64,000 nt of DNA from Nitrospira sp. (GCA_029194725.1 JARFXQ010000017.1:1-64000); one strand, 5' to 3'. Shown: positions 52,414-63,646, counted from the stretch's first letter. Numbers and translations are program-made. The notes: a model not told the origin generated them from the letters alone.

Positions 52414-53361
52414 GTGTCGATACAGAACGGCCGGCGCTCAACCTTGGTTCTTGGGACGAGAGGGAGCAAATTGGCGCTCTGTCAAAGCGAATGGTTCCAG
52501 TCCAAGGTTCAGGAGGTCGTGCCGGATGTCCGGGTTTTGCTCAAGAAGGTTCAGACGTCAGGCGATAGGATTGTCGACGTGCCATTGGCGAAAATAGGGG
52601 GGAAAGGCTTGTTCGTCAAAGAAATTGAAGATGCGTTGTCGGCCGGTGAGATCGATTTCGCCGTTCACAGCATGAAGGATGTTCCGGCGCAATTACCCGA
52701 AGGGCTCGACATTCTCTGTATTCCTCAGCGCGAGGATGCCCGTGATGCCTTAATCAGTCGGGAAGGGCGCTCGTTTCAGAATCTTCCATTCGGAGCTAAC
52801 ATTGGGACTGCAAGCCTTCGACGCCAAGCGCAACTGTTGCACGTCAGACCAGACCTGAAGGTCGCCGTGCTGCGCGGCAACCTGGATACGCGACTGAGAA
52901 AACTCAAAGAGGGACAGTTTGATGCCATCGTCTTGGCCGCTGCGGGCCTGCATCGGTTGGGGTGGTCACAGACCATCACGGAATACCTACCCTCCATCCT
53001 CAGTCTGCCCGCGATCGGACAGGGAGCTCTTGGTATCGAAGGTCGGACCAACGATGCATTCGTGCGCTCCATCTTAATCCGACTCAATCATCGAGCAACC
53101 GAAACGACTGTGACGGCAGAGCGGGCTTTCTTGTATCGCCTAGAGGGTGGCTGTCAGGTACCGATCGCAGCCCATGCAACTCTATCCGGTGACCAGCTGG
53201 TACTGGAGGGTCTCGTCGCCACGGTTGATGGGAAGACCGTCATTCGCGACCAGATGGAGGGGACACATCAGCAGGCTCACGCTCTGGGTGTTCAGTTGGC
53301 TGAACGACTGCTGAGTCGGGGAGGGGACAAGATTCTTCGGGAGATTTACGGGTCAGCATGA
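52414..53361 (+). CDS. hemC: hydroxymethylbilane synthase (porphobilinogen deaminase)
   Basis: A 315-aa enzyme starting at GTG: LVLGTRGSKLALCQSEWFQS, GKGLFVKEIEDALSAGEIDF, AVHSMKDVPAQLPEGLDIL and the dipyrromethane-carrying C247 in LEGGCQVPIAAHA. It joins four porphobilinogens into the linear tetrapyrrole. The last four bases overlap the next gene (ATGA). Confidence 0.97.
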   Translation: MSIQNGRRSTLVLGTRGSKLALCQSEWFQSKVQEVVPDVRVLLKKVQTSGDRIVDVPLAKIGGKGLFVKEIEDALSAGEIDFAVHSMKDVPAQLPEGLDILCIPQREDARDALISREGRSFQNLPFGANIGTASLRRQAQLLHVRPDLKVAVLRGNLDTRLRKLKEGQFDAIVLAAAGLHRLGWSQTITEYLPSILSLPAIGQGALGIEGRTNDAFVRSILIRLNHRATETTVTAERAFLYRLEGGCQVPIAAHATLSGDQLVLEGLVATVDGKTVIRDQMEGTHQQAHALGVQLAERLLSRGGDKILREIYGSA

Positions 53362-54929
53362 ACATGGCACGACACAAGAAGGGGAAGGTCTATTTGGTCG
53401 GAGCCGGTCCCGGAGATCCCGGGCTCTTGACCCTTCGAGGAAAGGAATGTCTTGAGCAGGCTGACGTGGTTCTCTACGATTATCTGGCTAATCCTACTCT
53501 CCTCGCTCATGCCGGGGATCGAGCCGAGCGCATCTATGTCGGACGGAGGGGCAGAGGGAAATACCCTGAACAGGAGGCCATCAACCGTCTGCTGGTTGAA
53601 CGGGCAAACGCAGGCAACGTGGTTGTGCGGTTGAAGGGAGGCGATCCGTTCGTCTTTGGGCGAGGAGGAGAAGAAGCGGAAGTGCTGGCGGAGGCTGGGA
53701 TCGAGTTTGAGGTGGTTCCTGGGGTGACTGCCGCAGTGGCGGTGCCTGCCTATGCCGGGATTCCGGTGACACATCGAACGTTGGCGTCTACGCTGACGAT
53801 TGTCACCGGGCATGAGGATCCGGAGAAGCCCTCCACGACCCTGGACTGGTCAAGGCTGGCGATGAGCCAGGGGACGGTCGTCTTTCTCATGGGGATGAAA
53901 AACCTCCCAAGGATCTCGACTCGACTTATCGAAGAAGGGTTGGCGCCGACGACGCCAGTGGCCATTACCCGGTGGGGGACAAGGGTTTCGCAACAAACCG
54001 TTGTCGGCACGTTAGCCGATATTGTTCAGAAGGCCGCAGCGTTGAAAATGGAGCCGCCGACCGTCATTGTCGTGGGGGAGGTTGTTCGATTCAGGCCGAA
54101 ACTCAACTGGTTCGAGCGGCGCCCGCTCTTTGGGAAGCGGGTGCTCATGACGCGAGCGAAAGAACAGGCCGGCGAATTGGCCGCTCGATTAACAGGTTAT
54201 GGAGCTGAACCGGTGGAAGCTCCGACGATCAGGATCGTTCCTCCTCTCGATTGGGGGCCTGTCGACCATGCAATCTCCAAGATCAGGGCATACGACTGGA
54301 TCATTTTTACCAGCGTCAACGGCGTGAGCCGTTTCATGACCAGGCTGTTCGCTGGCGGGCTCGATTCACGATGCTTGGCCGGGCGGCAGCTTTGCTGCAT
54401 TGGGCCCCGCACGGCTCAGGAGCTGGAAAAGTTTGGGGTCAAAGCCGATCTGGTCCCGTCGGATTATCAGGCGGAAGGGCTGTTGGTGGAACTGAATCGG
54501 CGAGATTTAGCACAAACCCGCATCCTGATCCCTCGGGCGGAAGTGGCCAGAGAGCTCTTGCCAGACGAACTTCGTGCCGCCGGGGCGCATGTCGACGTCA
54601 TCCCCGTGTACCGAACGCTCACACCGGAGCAAGATTCCAGGGGGTGGCGGCAGGAGCTGATGGATCATCGGATTCATGTCGTCACGTTTACCAGCTCTTC
54701 CACGGTCCGCAACTTTGTCGTCATGCTCGGCGGTGCCGAAGCGGTGAAGCCGCTCTTGCAGTCCGTGGTGATCGCTTGCATCGGACCGATCACGGCCAAG
54801 ACGGCAGTGGAATATGGTTTGACGGTCTCTATCATGCCGAGTGAGAATACGATTCCCGCGCTGGTGGACGAAATCGCCCACCATTATGATGGAAGCCGCG
54901 CGCAGGTTACGACGGGAGCGCTGGAGTGA
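53358..54929 (+). CDS. cobA-hemD: fused uroporphyrinogen-III C-methyltransferase / uroporphyrinogen-III synthase
   Basis: A 523-aa fusion. Residues 1-255 are the CobA/SUMT domain (KVYLVGAGPGDPGLLTLRGK; VVRLKGGDPFVFGRGGEEAE), which methylates uroporphyrinogen III to precorrin-2 with SAM. From about 262 (KRVLMTRAKEQAGELAARLT; DWIIFTSVNGVSRFM; TFTSSSTVRNFV) it is HemD, which closes and flips the ring. The fusion puts the branch to sirohaem/B12 and the synthesis of its substrate on one chain. Confidence 0.96.
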   Translation: MNMARHKKGKVYLVGAGPGDPGLLTLRGKECLEQADVVLYDYLANPTLLAHAGDRAERIYVGRRGRGKYPEQEAINRLLVERANAGNVVVRLKGGDPFVFGRGGEEAEVLAEAGIEFEVVPGVTAAVAVPAYAGIPVTHRTLASTLTIVTGHEDPEKPSTTLDWSRLAMSQGTVVFLMGMKNLPRISTRLIEEGLAPTTPVAITRWGTRVSQQTVVGTLADIVQKAAALKMEPPTVIVVGEVVRFRPKLNWFERRPLFGKRVLMTRAKEQAGELAARLTGYGAEPVEAPTIRIVPPLDWGPVDHAISKIRAYDWIIFTSVNGVSRFMTRLFAGGLDSRCLAGRQLCCIGPRTAQELEKFGVKADLVPSDYQAEGLLVELNRRDLAQTRILIPRAEVARELLPDELRAAGAHVDVIPVYRTLTPEQDSRGWRQELMDHRIHVVTFTSSSTVRNFVVMLGGAEAVKPLLQSVVIACIGPITAKTAVEYGLTVSIMPSENTIPALVDEIAHHYDGSRAQVTTGALE

Positions 54930-54978
54930 CGAATAGACGTAAGATGTACGATGGTCTTTTATAAGGAGGGAGGGTGAG

Positions 54979-55371
54979 ATGGTCCCTGTAAAGTCATTCA
55001 TGATTCCCCGGGAAAAGTTCGTGACGGTGCCTCGTGACACCGATGCTCAGACGGCCGCCCGCATCATGCGAGACCGCGAGATCGGCAGTTTGTTCGTGAC
55101 CAACGAGCGCGAGATAATCGGCATTATCACGGATACGGATATGGTGCGCCGGGTAGTTGCGGCTGGGACGGCTGCAACCAAGACGACGGTTGAACAAATC
55201 ATGTCGGCGCCGATCATGACCATTGAAGAGAGCAAGACGTTGCTCGATGCCAACGATTTGATGGCGCAATCCCATCTCCGCCATCTCGGTGTCACGCGCG
55301 AGGGGAAGCTGGTCGGAGTTATTTCCGTTCGCGACCTTGTCGTGTTCTTGACGAACCTTCCAAGAAAGTAA
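54979..55371 (+). CDS. tandem CBS-domain protein inside the haem cluster
   Basis: A 130-aa protein with two CBS motifs: [20 protein letters not shown] with [13 protein letters not shown] and [20 protein letters not shown] with [13 protein letters not shown] strong AAGGAGGGAGG is before the ATG. It lies between cobA-hemD and hemB with short gaps, so it is presumably co-transcribed. A role as an adenylate sensor for tetrapyrrole synthesis is speculation. It is close kin to the gene at 21798. Confidence 0.87.
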   Translation: MVPVKSFMIPREKFVTVPRDTDAQTAARIMRDREIGSLFVTNEREIIGIITDTDMVRRVVAAGTAATKTTVEQIMSAPIMTIEESKTLLDANDLMAQSHLRHLGVTREGKLVGVISVRDLVVFLTNLPRK

Positions 55372-55379
55372 GACGAGGT

Positions 55380-56351
55380 ATGGGGTTTCCAATCCAGCGG
55401 CTTCGACGACTGAGACAGCATGAATCGTTGCGTCGGATGGTACGTGAAACGACGCTGTCTCCGTCGGATTTTATCTACCCGCTGTTTGTGGTCGAGGGAC
55501 AGGATCGCCGTGAAGAGATCGCTTCGATGCCGGGCCAATGTCGGCTATCCGTCGATCTGCTGATCAAAGAGGCGGGAGGGATTCAGGACTTAGGTATTCC
55601 GGCCATCATGCTATTTGGGATACCGACGCACAAGGATGAGCGTGGCAGCTCGGGGTGGGATCCAAACGGCATTGTGCAGCGGGCGATCAGGGCAGTCAAG
55701 CGAGACGTACCGGGCTTGCTCGTGATCACGGATGTCTGTATCGACGAATATACCAGCCACGGCCATTGCGGACTCGTCAAGGATGGAAAAGTTCTTAACG
55801 ATGAGACGCTCGAGTGCCTCACGATGATGGCACGCACTCATGCCGAGGCCGGCGCTGATATGGTCGCGCCGTCGGATATGATGGATGGTCGTGTCGCTGC
55901 GATCAGGCGCGAATTAGATCGCGCCGGGTTCTCGGATCTGCCGATCCTGGCATATGCGGCCAAATTCGCCTCCTGTTTCTACGCGCCTTTTCGCGACGCG
56001 GCCTTTTCCAGCCCTCAATTCGGTGACCGGCAGTCCTATCAGATGGATCCGGCCAACGCGCGCGAAGCGCTGCGCGAGATCGAGCTCGATATCGAAGAAG
56101 GCGCCGATATCGTGATGATCAAGCCGGCGCTACCTTATCTGGACATCATTGCGATGGCCCGTGCGCGTACGCTCCTCCCATTGGCGGCCTATCAGGTGAG
56201 CGGCGAGTACAGTATGATTAAGGCGGCAGCCGCGGCTGGATGGCTCGATGGATCACGCGCCATGATGGAATCGTTGTTGGCGATCAAACGGGCTGGAGCC
56301 GATCTGATCCTGTCGTACTTTGCGAAAGACGCCGCCAAGCTGCTTCATTGA
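55380..56351 (+). CDS. hemB: porphobilinogen synthase (delta-aminolaevulinate dehydratase)
   Basis: A 323-aa enzyme: [20 protein letters not shown], Schiff-base lysines in [15 protein letters not shown] and [13 protein letters not shown], and the substrate loop [14 protein letters not shown]. At the metal site the sequence is [14 protein letters not shown], giving C120, D122 and C130, whereas zinc enzymes have three cysteines there. It may use another or a mixed metal site. It condenses two aminolaevulinates. Confidence 0.96.
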   Translation: MGFPIQRLRRLRQHESLRRMVRETTLSPSDFIYPLFVVEGQDRREEIASMPGQCRLSVDLLIKEAGGIQDLGIPAIMLFGIPTHKDERGSSGWDPNGIVQRAIRAVKRDVPGLLVITDVCIDEYTSHGHCGLVKDGKVLNDETLECLTMMARTHAEAGADMVAPSDMMDGRVAAIRRELDRAGFSDLPILAYAAKFASCFYAPFRDAAFSSPQFGDRQSYQMDPANAREALREIELDIEEGADIVMIKPALPYLDIIAMARARTLLPLAAYQVSGEYSMIKAAAAAGWLDGSRAMMESLLAIKRAGADLILSYFAKDAAKLLH

Positions 56352-56357
56352 TCGACG

Positions 56358-57305
56358 ATGAGGGTAACCAGCGGATATTCGGACGAGATCGTACGACCGT
56401 ATCCGGTGGGAACCATCGGGAATTTCGACGGCCATCACCTCGGTCATCATGCGCTCTTGAAACAAGTGGTCGAGGCGGCGCGCCGAGCCCCAGGAACGGC
56501 TGTCGTCCTGACGTTTGACCCTCACCCGGTGAAAATCCTTGCGCCTCACGTTGGCTTGCGGTTTTTGACGAGCGTGGAGGAAAAACATGCCCGTTTCGAA
56601 GAAGCCGGAATTGATGAGGTGGTCTCTCTGGGGTTTACCCAAACATTTGCCGCACTCTCTGCGGAGATGTTCGCTGAGCAGGTTCTCTTCAAAGGGCTCG
56701 GACTCAAAGAGGTTTTTGTCGGGCAACATTTTGCCTTTGGGCACAAGCGAGAAGGGCGGATCGGCGATTTGATCACGCTCGGCGAACGATTCGGCTTTAT
56801 CGTCCATCCGATCCCTCCTGTGGTGATCGACGGAGGAGTGGTCAGCTCGACGAGGATCAGACAGCTCATCGTTGCGGGGCATGTCGATCAAGCAGCTGTC
56901 TTGCTGGGCCGATGCTATGCTCTGAGCGGAGTCGTATCCTCCGGCGAGGGGAGGGGGCGAACGTTAGGATGTCCTACCGCGAATCTTCGATTACCACCAG
57001 ACCGCGTGGTTCCTGGCGACGGGATTTATGCCTCTGTCGCAATTCTGGACCAAGAGCGACACGATTCAGTCGCCTATATCGGTACAAAGCCGACCTTTGC
57101 TGGTGGTGAGCGGGGATTGGAAGTATCGATCCTGGATGGGATCCATGAGCTGTATGGGCGAACGCTCACGGTTGAGTTTATCGGTCGTATCCGAGACGAC
57201 GCACAGTTTGACAGCGGAGAAGCTCTGAGTCGACAGATCAGGGCCGACATGGATTCTGCGAGGAGCATCCTACGTCGATATCATGAAACAATCGGAGGAC
57301 GATGA
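56358..57305 (+). CDS. ribF: bifunctional riboflavin kinase / FAD synthetase
   Basis: A 315-aa protein. The N-terminal FAD synthetase shows VGTIGNFDGHHLGHHALLKQ and FVGQHFAFGHKREG; SSTRIRQLIVAGHVDQAAVL precedes the C-terminal kinase GEGRGRTLGCPTANLRLPPD and GDGIYASVAILD. It makes FMN and FAD. The family motif GVHxGH is GHHLGHH here. It follows hemB by 6 bp, and its end overlaps tilS by 23 bp. Confidence 0.95.
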   Translation: MRVTSGYSDEIVRPYPVGTIGNFDGHHLGHHALLKQVVEAARRAPGTAVVLTFDPHPVKILAPHVGLRFLTSVEEKHARFEEAGIDEVVSLGFTQTFAALSAEMFAEQVLFKGLGLKEVFVGQHFAFGHKREGRIGDLITLGERFGFIVHPIPPVVIDGGVVSSTRIRQLIVAGHVDQAAVLLGRCYALSGVVSSGEGRGRTLGCPTANLRLPPDRVVPGDGIYASVAILDQERHDSVAYIGTKPTFAGGERGLEVSILDGIHELYGRTLTVEFIGRIRDDAQFDSGEALSRQIRADMDSARSILRRYHETIGGR

Positions 57306-58776
57306 GTCCTTGGAACCGGCCTTAAACAGTTCCCTCCACAAGATGGCCTGGCCCTCGTTGTTGCATCGGGTCGTTCGAACCGTTCGGTCCAGAAACCTCT
57401 TTAGCCGTGGACAGCACATATTGGTCGCCATCTCGGGCGGGCCAGATTCCGTCGCACTACTATCGCTTCTGCATCGTCTCCGGTCGAGTTGGAATCTGAC
57501 TCTATCAGCCGTTCATTGCAACTATGGATTGCGAGGAGATGAGTCCGAAGAGGACCAGCAATTTGTGGAGGTCTTTTGCCGAGAGCTCGGAGTGCCTCTC
57601 CATGTTCGACGGGTTGGATTATATGTCGATGGACGCAAGGCCTCGCTGCAGGCTGAGGCCCGTGACCTCCGCTATCGGGTGATGCAGGAGGTCGCCGAGA
57701 AGTGGGGGGGCGACCGCATCGCCGTAGGTCATACGGCGGACGATCAGGCAGAGACAGTCTTGTTGTGGATGCTCCGCGGCGCGGGACTGACGGGTCTTTC
57801 CGGCATGCCGGCATTCCGCGATAACAAGATTATTCGACCTCTATACGACAGCAAGCGGCAAGAAATCCTGACGTATCTGCGCACGGCAGGATTGTCGTTT
57901 CGGGAAGACTCCAGCAATTTCCAGCCGTATTACTTGCGAAATCGAGTAAGGAGAGAGGTCATACCGATTCTGAATCGGCTGGTCCCTTCCAGCGTTGATG
58001 CGCTCTGCAAGCTTGCGGATATCTGTAGAGAAGACGATCGTTGGCTGAATCAAAAGGTTGACGCCCTTTCTTCTTCTGCCGTGAAGCGAGGGGCTGCAGG
58101 AAGTTGGGCGATCGAACGCAGTTTTCTTTCTGAGCTTCCGCAGGCACTTCAACGACGTTGCATCAGAAACCTTTTTCGACAGATTGACGACCAATTTCGC
58201 TCACCCAGTATCCGAACGGTTGATCGCATCATCCTCCTGGCTTCCAAGAGGAGATCCGGTTCGAGTCTGGATGTAAAGGGAGGGCGGGTTGTTCTCGGTG
58301 ATCGCCATCTGCGATTTGTTCCGTTTCCAGTACGGGAGATTTCCCATGCTGGACCACCGTCCGGCAGATGTGAGGCACTTTTATCTGTGCCAGGGGAGAT
58401 TATATGGTCTGGAACGAGGCAGCGACTTCAGGTACAACAGCAGTCACGAACCCAGATTGGTGCTGCTCCTCTTGGAAAGAATCGGATTCTGGTCGATGCC
58501 GATCGAGTGTCTCAACCACTGATAGTACGGAACTGGTTGCCGGGAGACCGATTTCATCCCTCCGGTATGGGGGGGCAATCGAAGAAGCTGCAGGATTTTT
58601 TTACAGATCTGAAGATACCAATTGCGGCCCGATCGCTCATTCCCCTGGTCGTGGCTCCCGAGGGAATCCTGTGGGTCGTTGGGTATCGGCAGGATGGTCG
58701 CTGGGCACTCACTGCCGCAACGGAACATTGTTTGGTGTTCACTACTGAAAATTTATCTTTGCAGGGAAGGGACTAA
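57283..58776 (+). CDS. tilS: tRNA(Ile)-lysidine synthase
   Basis: A 497-aa protein: the PP-loop ILVAISGGPDSVALLSLLHR, HCNYGLRGDESEEDQQFV, AVGHTADDQAETVLLWMLRG, and the C-terminal domain with WLPGDRFHPSGMGGQSKKLQ. It changes CAU-anticodon tRNA-Ile to read AUA. The first start overlaps ribF by 23 bp; an internal start at 57343 is possible. Confidence 0.95.
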   Translation: MKQSEDDESLEPALNSSLHKMAWPSLLHRVVRTVRSRNLFSRGQHILVAISGGPDSVALLSLLHRLRSSWNLTLSAVHCNYGLRGDESEEDQQFVEVFCRELGVPLHVRRVGLYVDGRKASLQAEARDLRYRVMQEVAEKWGGDRIAVGHTADDQAETVLLWMLRGAGLTGLSGMPAFRDNKIIRPLYDSKRQEILTYLRTAGLSFREDSSNFQPYYLRNRVRREVIPILNRLVPSSVDALCKLADICREDDRWLNQKVDALSSSAVKRGAAGSWAIERSFLSELPQALQRRCIRNLFRQIDDQFRSPSIRTVDRIILLASKRRSGSSLDVKGGRVVLGDRHLRFVPFPVREISHAGPPSGRCEALLSVPGEIIWSGTRQRLQVQQQSRTQIGAAPLGKNRILVDADRVSQPLIVRNWLPGDRFHPSGMGGQSKKLQDFFTDLKIPIAARSLIPLVVAPEGILWVVGYRQDGRWALTAATEHCLVFTTENLSLQGRD

Positions 58777-58781
58777 GTGAA

Positions 58782-59324
58782 ATGGAACGGATATTCGGAC
58801 GCCCGATCGTTACCCAGGAGCAAATGCGGAGCCGTATCCGTGATCTGGGAAGACAGATCAGCGCCGACTATGCCGGCAAAGATCTCATACTCATCGGGGT
58901 ACTAAAGGGAGCCTATGCATTTTTTGCTGATTTGGCACGAGCGATCCGAATTCCAGTGCGGGTAGATTTTCTTATCGTGACGAGCTATGGAGCGCAGGTG
59001 AAGACGACCGGGAAGGTCAAACTCATGACCGAGCTGACCGAAAAGATCAAAGATAGAGACGTGCTGTTGGTTGAGGACATCGTCGATTCCGGCTTGACAG
59101 TCCAATATCTCACAAAGATGTTGGCGAAACAGAAACCTAGAAGCATCAAGATTTGCACCTTGCTGAGTAAGCCGGAACGCCGCGTGGTCGATGTGCAGTT
59201 GCAGTATATCGGGTTCCGAATTCCGAACCGATACGTCGTCGGTTACGGACTCGATTACCAACAAAAGTACCGGAACCTTCCGTATCTCGCCGTCCTCAAT
59301 CAACGGAGTCGGCAAGAGGAGTAA
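58782..59324 (+). CDS. hpt: hypoxanthine phosphoribosyltransferase
   Basis: A 180-aa protein with the PRPP-binding motif [17 protein letters not shown], the early [20 protein letters not shown] and the C-terminal [19 protein letters not shown]. It salvages hypoxanthine/guanine to IMP/GMP. The tilS-hpt-ftsH order is common in bacteria. Confidence 0.96.
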   Translation: MERIFGRPIVTQEQMRSRIRDLGRQISADYAGKDLILIGVLKGAYAFFADLARAIRIPVRVDFLIVTSYGAQVKTTGKVKLMTELTEKIKDRDVLLVEDIVDSGLTVQYLTKMLAKQKPRSIKICTLLSKPERRVVDVQLQYIGFRIPNRYVVGYGLDYQQKYRNLPYLAVLNQRSRQEE

Positions 59325-59424
59325 GAGTTTTCCAGCGAGCTGTTGTCAAGTTGCGCAAGGCTATGTTAACATCTTCACGATTTCTACATACGTTGCGTCC
59401 AACGTTATCGCGAAGGAGAACTGG

Positions 59425-61236
59425 ATGAATTCCCGGGTCAAGAACTTGCTCTTCTGGGTGGTGGTCGGCTTGTTCATGATTCTCCTGTTCAATCTGTTCA
59501 GTGTCCCGACTCACGCACCTGAAGAAGAAGTGATATTCAGCGATTTTATGGCAAAGCTCGACAAGGGTGATTTTGAAAAGGTCATCATTAAAGGTAATCA
59601 CATCAGCGGGGTCCTGAAGGACAAGACTCGTATTCGTACCTATTCGGCCGATTACCCTGACCTTGTCAAAGTCCTTCGTGAAAAGGATGTTCAGATTGAG
59701 GTCAAACCACCGGATGAGAGTCCGTGGTATATCACCTTCCTCGTTACGTGGGGACCATTTATCCTCTTCCTCGGTCTCTGGTTTTTCCTGATGCGGCAGA
59801 TGCAAATTGGTGGAAACAAAGCTTTGTCATTTGGAAAGAGTCGAGCACGTATGCTGACGGAAGAGCGAAAAAAGGTCACGTTTTCCGACGTGGCCGGAGT
59901 CGATGAGGCGAAAGAGGAAGTCCTTGAAATCATTGAATTCCTGAAAGATCCTCGAAAGTTTCAGAAGCTCGGTGGACGCATCCCCAAGGGCGTGCTCGTT
60001 GTCGGTCCTCCGGGAACAGGAAAGACTTTGCTGGCCAAGGCGATTGCGGGTGAAGCAGGGGTACCGTTCTTCAGCATCAGCGGTTCCGACTTTGTAGAGA
60101 TGTTCGTCGGCGTTGGAGCTTCACGGGTACGAGATTTGTTTGAGCAAGGGAAGAAACATGCCCCGTGCATCATTTTCATCGATGAAATTGACGCGGTCGG
60201 CCGCTTACGGGGCGCAGGCCTCGGTGGTGGTCATGACGAACGGGAGCAAACGCTCAATCAGTTGTTAGTAGAAATGGACGGTTTCGACACAACCGAGGGA
60301 GTGATTTTGGTCGCAGCGACCAATCGTCCCGATGTACTCGACCCGGCTTTGCTGAGACCTGGACGCTTTGATCGGCAGGTGGTAGTGAATCGGCCAGACC
60401 TCAAAGGCCGTTCGGAAATCTTGAAAGTCCACACGAAAAAGGTTCCTGTCGCCGCGAATGTGGAGCTGGAGAAGATCGCCAGAGGAACACCCGGGTTCTC
60501 CGGCGCAGACTTAGAAAACCTCGTGAACGAAGCAGCGCTGTGGGCGGCTCGTCAAAACAAGAAGGAAGTCGAAAACATCGACTTTGAGATGGCCAAGGAT
60601 AAGGTCATGATGGGCGCTGAGCGTAAGAGCATGATTCTCACCGAGGAAGAAAAACGAGTTACGGCCTATCATGAAGCCGGCCACGCGTTGATGGCGAAAC
60701 TTCTACCAGGAACCGACCCTGTTCACAAAGTGACGATCATTCCTAGAGGCCGGGCGCTAGGTGTAACGATGCAGCTCCCGACAGATGATCGACATAACTA
60801 TTCGAAAGAGTTTCTCTACAATACTTTGGCGATTCTTATGGGTGGACGTGTCGCCGAAGAGCTTGTATTCAAACATGTCACGACAGGAGCCGGGAACGAT
60901 CTTGAACGTGCGACGGATCTTGCCCGCAAGATGGTATGCGAATGGGGTATGAGCGAGAAATTGGGACCTCTGACCTTTGGGCAGAAGGAAGATTCTGTGT
61001 TTCTCGGAAGAGACTTTGCCACTAAGCGAGACGTCAGTGATCAAGTTGCGCTTGAAATCGACCTGGAGATCAAGCGCTTCGTCACAGAAAATTATGAACG
61101 TGCTAAACGTGTGCTGACAGAGCAAATGACGAGTCTGAAGGCTTTGGCGGAGGCGCTACTTGAAAAGGAAGTGCTCGACGCACCGGAGATTGATCAGATT
61201 CTGTTGCAATCCTCCTCTCAAACTGTCCCAGCCTAA
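59425..61236 (+). CDS. ftsH: ATP-dependent zinc metalloprotease FtsH
   Basis: From the ATG at 59425 (AAGGAGA 6 nt upstream) the protein has 603 residues: a first membrane helix at about 7-27, a periplasmic loop, a second helix at about 100-125, the AAA module (Walker A GPPGTGKT 194-201, [12 protein letters not shown]) and the zinc site H416-EAG-H420. It degrades membrane and regulatory proteins. The open frame runs from 59191, but that part overlaps hpt. Confidence 0.97.
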   Translation: MNSRVKNLLFWVVVGLFMILLFNLFSVPTHAPEEEVIFSDFMAKLDKGDFEKVIIKGNHISGVLKDKTRIRTYSADYPDLVKVLREKDVQIEVKPPDESPWYITFLVTWGPFILFLGLWFFLMRQMQIGGNKALSFGKSRARMLTEERKKVTFSDVAGVDEAKEEVLEIIEFLKDPRKFQKLGGRIPKGVLVVGPPGTGKTLLAKAIAGEAGVPFFSISGSDFVEMFVGVGASRVRDLFEQGKKHAPCIIFIDEIDAVGRLRGAGLGGGHDEREQTLNQLLVEMDGFDTTEGVILVAATNRPDVLDPALLRPGRFDRQVVVNRPDLKGRSEILKVHTKKVPVAANVELEKIARGTPGFSGADLENLVNEAALWAARQNKKEVENIDFEMAKDKVMMGAERKSMILTEEEKRVTAYHEAGHALMAKLLPGTDPVHKVTIIPRGRALGVTMQLPTDDRHNYSKEFLYNTLAILMGGRVAEELVFKHVTTGAGNDLERATDLARKMVCEWGMSEKLGPLTFGQKEDSVFLGRDFATKRDVSDQVALEIDLEIKRFVTENYERAKRVLTEQMTSLKALAEALLEKEVLDAPEIDQILLQSSSQTVPA

Positions 61237-61246
61237 ATATATTGTG

Positions 61247-61276
61247 CCAACGGTTCGTTGCGGTTGGAACCGTTGG
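61247..61276. repeat. inverted repeat after ftsH
   Basis: CCAACGGTTC, a 10-bp loop and GAACCGTTGG form a perfect 10-bp stem 11 bp after the ftsH stop. There is no T-run, so it is not a standard terminator; it could protect the mRNA end or bind a protein. Confidence 0.6.
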
Positions 61277-61378
61277 CCCTATAGTGCCGTACTCATGAGT
61301 CTCACTGTGTCTGATTCCTCCACGATGGCCAGATCGACTGGTGGGATCTTCCTTTCGTCGGCAGACTAGTTGGATTGA

Positions 61379-62269
61379 GTGTCACCACAGGCAGTAACGG
61401 CACAACTTTGGTTTTCCGCCAAGGGGCGCAAGATTCATTGTAATAGGCGCCCACTCATCATGGGCGTCGTGAATGTCACGACTGATTCCTTCCATGATGG
61501 AGGGCGATATGTCGAGCCTGAACGAGCCATCGCCCACGCACTGGAACTCGTTGAGCAGGGGGCGGACATCATCGATGTCGGGGGAGAATCGACAAAGCCT
61601 GGAGCACGTTCCGTAAGTGAACAGGACGAATTGGCTCACGTTATTCCGGTGGTGAGAGGACTGGTCCATCGTGTGTCGGTCCCGATTTCGATCGATACTA
61701 CCAAGTCGCGAGTGGCAGAAGCAGCGCTGGATTGCGGAGCAGCGATCATCAATGATGTGAGCGCCTTGCGGCAAGACCCTGCGATGGCGTCGGTTATTGC
61801 CCGGGCGGATGCGGGAGTCGTCTTGATGCATATGCAAGGATCTCCGCAAACGATGCAACAATCGCCGCGCTATTTCGATGTCGTCGGTGAAGTTGCGCAG
61901 TTTCTTGATGAGCGCCTCCAGAATGCTACCCGCGCAGGAATTGCTCGAACAAACATCATTCTTGATCCAGGCTTTGGTTTTGGGAAGCTGTTGGTCCACA
62001 ATCTTGATCTTCTTAATGGATTGTCCGCGGTAGCGGCATTGCACCGCCCAGTACTGGTCGGCTTGTCACGGAAGGCGTTTATCGGGAAAGTGGTTGAACG
62101 GCCTGTTGAACATCGAGAATGGGGGACTGCGGCGGCGGTGGCATTGGCGGTTGATCGCGGCGCTCATATCGTGCGTGTCCATGATGTTGCCATGATGGTC
62201 GACGTAGTCAAGCTGGCTGCGGCGTTGAATCCGTGCTGGTCATCTTGCGGAGGGGAACGCGATGCGTAA
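61379..62269 (+). CDS. folP: dihydropteroate synthase
   Basis: A 296-aa TIM barrel starting at [73 protein letters not shown] and [15 protein letters not shown]. It joins pABA to the pterin in folate synthesis. Its last 8 bp overlap glmM. Confidence 0.96.
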   Translation: MSPQAVTAQLWFSAKGRKIHCNRRPLIMGVVNVTTDSFHDGGRYVEPERAIAHALELVEQGADIIDVGGESTKPGARSVSEQDELAHVIPVVRGLVHRVSVPISIDTTKSRVAEAALDCGAAIINDVSALRQDPAMASVIARADAGVVLMHMQGSPQTMQQSPRYFDVVGEVAQFLDERLQNATRAGIARTNIILDPGFGFGKLLVHNLDLLNGLSAVAALHRPVLVGLSRKAFIGKVVERPVEHREWGTAAAVALAVDRGAHIVRVHDVAMMVDVVKLAAALNPCWSSCGGERDA

Positions 62270-63611
62270 ATTATTTGGAACCGACGGCATCCGAGGGGTC
62301 GCCAATCTTGACCCCATGACCAGTGAAATGGCGATGCAGCTTGGACGAGCCGCCGCACATATCTTTATGCGACGAGCTGGGCGTCATCAGATCGTCATCG
62401 GTAAAGATACTCGTATATCCGGATATATGCTGGAGTCTGCTTTGATGGCAGGAATCTGCTCGATGGGGGTGGATGTGCTGTTAGTCGGACCGATGCCGAC
62501 ACCGGCGATCGCGTTCTTGACCAGGAGTCTACGGGCGGACGCAGGGGTAGTCATTTCGGCATCGCACAATCCTTACCAAGACAACGGGATCAAATTCTTT
62601 TCAAGCAACGGATTCAAACTTCCGGACGAAGTGGAAGCTCGTATTGAAGAACTGATCGTCTCGGAAGAAATCAGTCACCTTAGACCAACGGCAGACCTCA
62701 TCGGTAAAGCCTACCGTATAGACGATGCAGAGGGCCGCTATATCGAATTTGCAAAACGGTCGTTGCCGAAGGATTTGGATTTTCAGGGGATCAAGCTCGT
62801 CGTCGATTGCGCGAACGGCGCGGCATACAAGGTGGCTCCGATGGTTCTCAGGGAATTAGGTGCCACGGTTGAAGTCATGGGCAATAACCCGGACGGGATG
62901 AACATCAATGCCGGTTGCGGTGCAGTCCATCCGGAACTCCTACAAGAGGCGGTACGCCGTTATAAAGCGGATCTTGGCATCGCCTTGGACGGCGATGCCG
63001 ATCGGGCTGTCTTTGTCTGCGAACAAGGAACGGTCATCGATGGCGATCATGTGATGGCGGCCTTGAGCCTGGATCTTCATCGAAGCAGGCTCCTAGCCAA
63101 GCAGACCTTGGTGGGAACCGTGATGAGCAACTTTGGACTGGAACTGTCGATGTCCAAAGCGGGCGTCAAGTTGGTTCGGACACCGGTCGGTGATCGGTAT
63201 CTGCTCGAACGAATGTTGGCTGAAGGCTATAACTTCGGAGGAGAGCAATCGGGACACTTCATCTTCCTTGATCATAACACGACCGGAGACGGCCTCATCT
63301 CGGCTCTGCAGGTATTGTCATTGGTAAAGCGAACCAGGCAGCCGTTATCTGAGTTGGCCAAGGCGATGACTGCCGTGCCGCAAGTGTTGGTGAATGTGCA
63401 TGTCACGAAGAAGCCGAAATTGGAATCGATTCCCGACATTGGTTGCGCCATCCAAGAGAGCGAACGTCGCCTGAACGGGTGTGGGCGGGTCCTCATCAGA
63501 TATTCCGGGACGGAGCCGTTGTTGCGGATCATGGTGGAAGGAGAACAGTCCACCCTGGTTACGGAATTGGCTGAGGATCTGGCCAGGGTTGTGCGAAAAC
63601 ATATCGGCTAA
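62262..63611 (+). CDS. glmM: phosphoglucosamine mutase
   Basis: A 449-aa enzyme: [20 protein letters not shown], the phosphoserine S101 in [18 protein letters not shown], the metal loop [32 protein letters not shown] and the phosphate-binding [15 protein letters not shown]. It makes glucosamine-1-phosphate for the cell wall. Its neighbours ftsH and folP are usual. Confidence 0.97.
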   Translation: MRKLFGTDGIRGVANLDPMTSEMAMQLGRAAAHIFMRRAGRHQIVIGKDTRISGYMLESALMAGICSMGVDVLLVGPMPTPAIAFLTRSLRADAGVVISASHNPYQDNGIKFFSSNGFKLPDEVEARIEELIVSEEISHLRPTADLIGKAYRIDDAEGRYIEFAKRSLPKDLDFQGIKLVVDCANGAAYKVAPMVLRELGATVEVMGNNPDGMNINAGCGAVHPELLQEAVRRYKADLGIALDGDADRAVFVCEQGTVIDGDHVMAALSLDLHRSRLLAKQTLVGTVMSNFGLELSMSKAGVKLVRTPVGDRYLLERMLAEGYNFGGEQSGHFIFLDHNTTGDGLISALQVLSLVKRTRQPLSELAKAMTAVPQVLVNVHVTKKPKLESIPDIGCAIQESERRLNGCGRVLIRYSGTEPLLRIMVEGEQSTLVTELAEDLARVVRKHIG

Positions 63612-63646
63612 GCGTCCCCACATCTTCCGGCACATGAGGGAAGCTC

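Noticed and set aside
61247..61276. Hairpin after ftsH as a Rho-independent terminator
   Set aside because: The stem is perfect but no T-run follows, and folP continues on the same strand; kept only as an inverted repeat.
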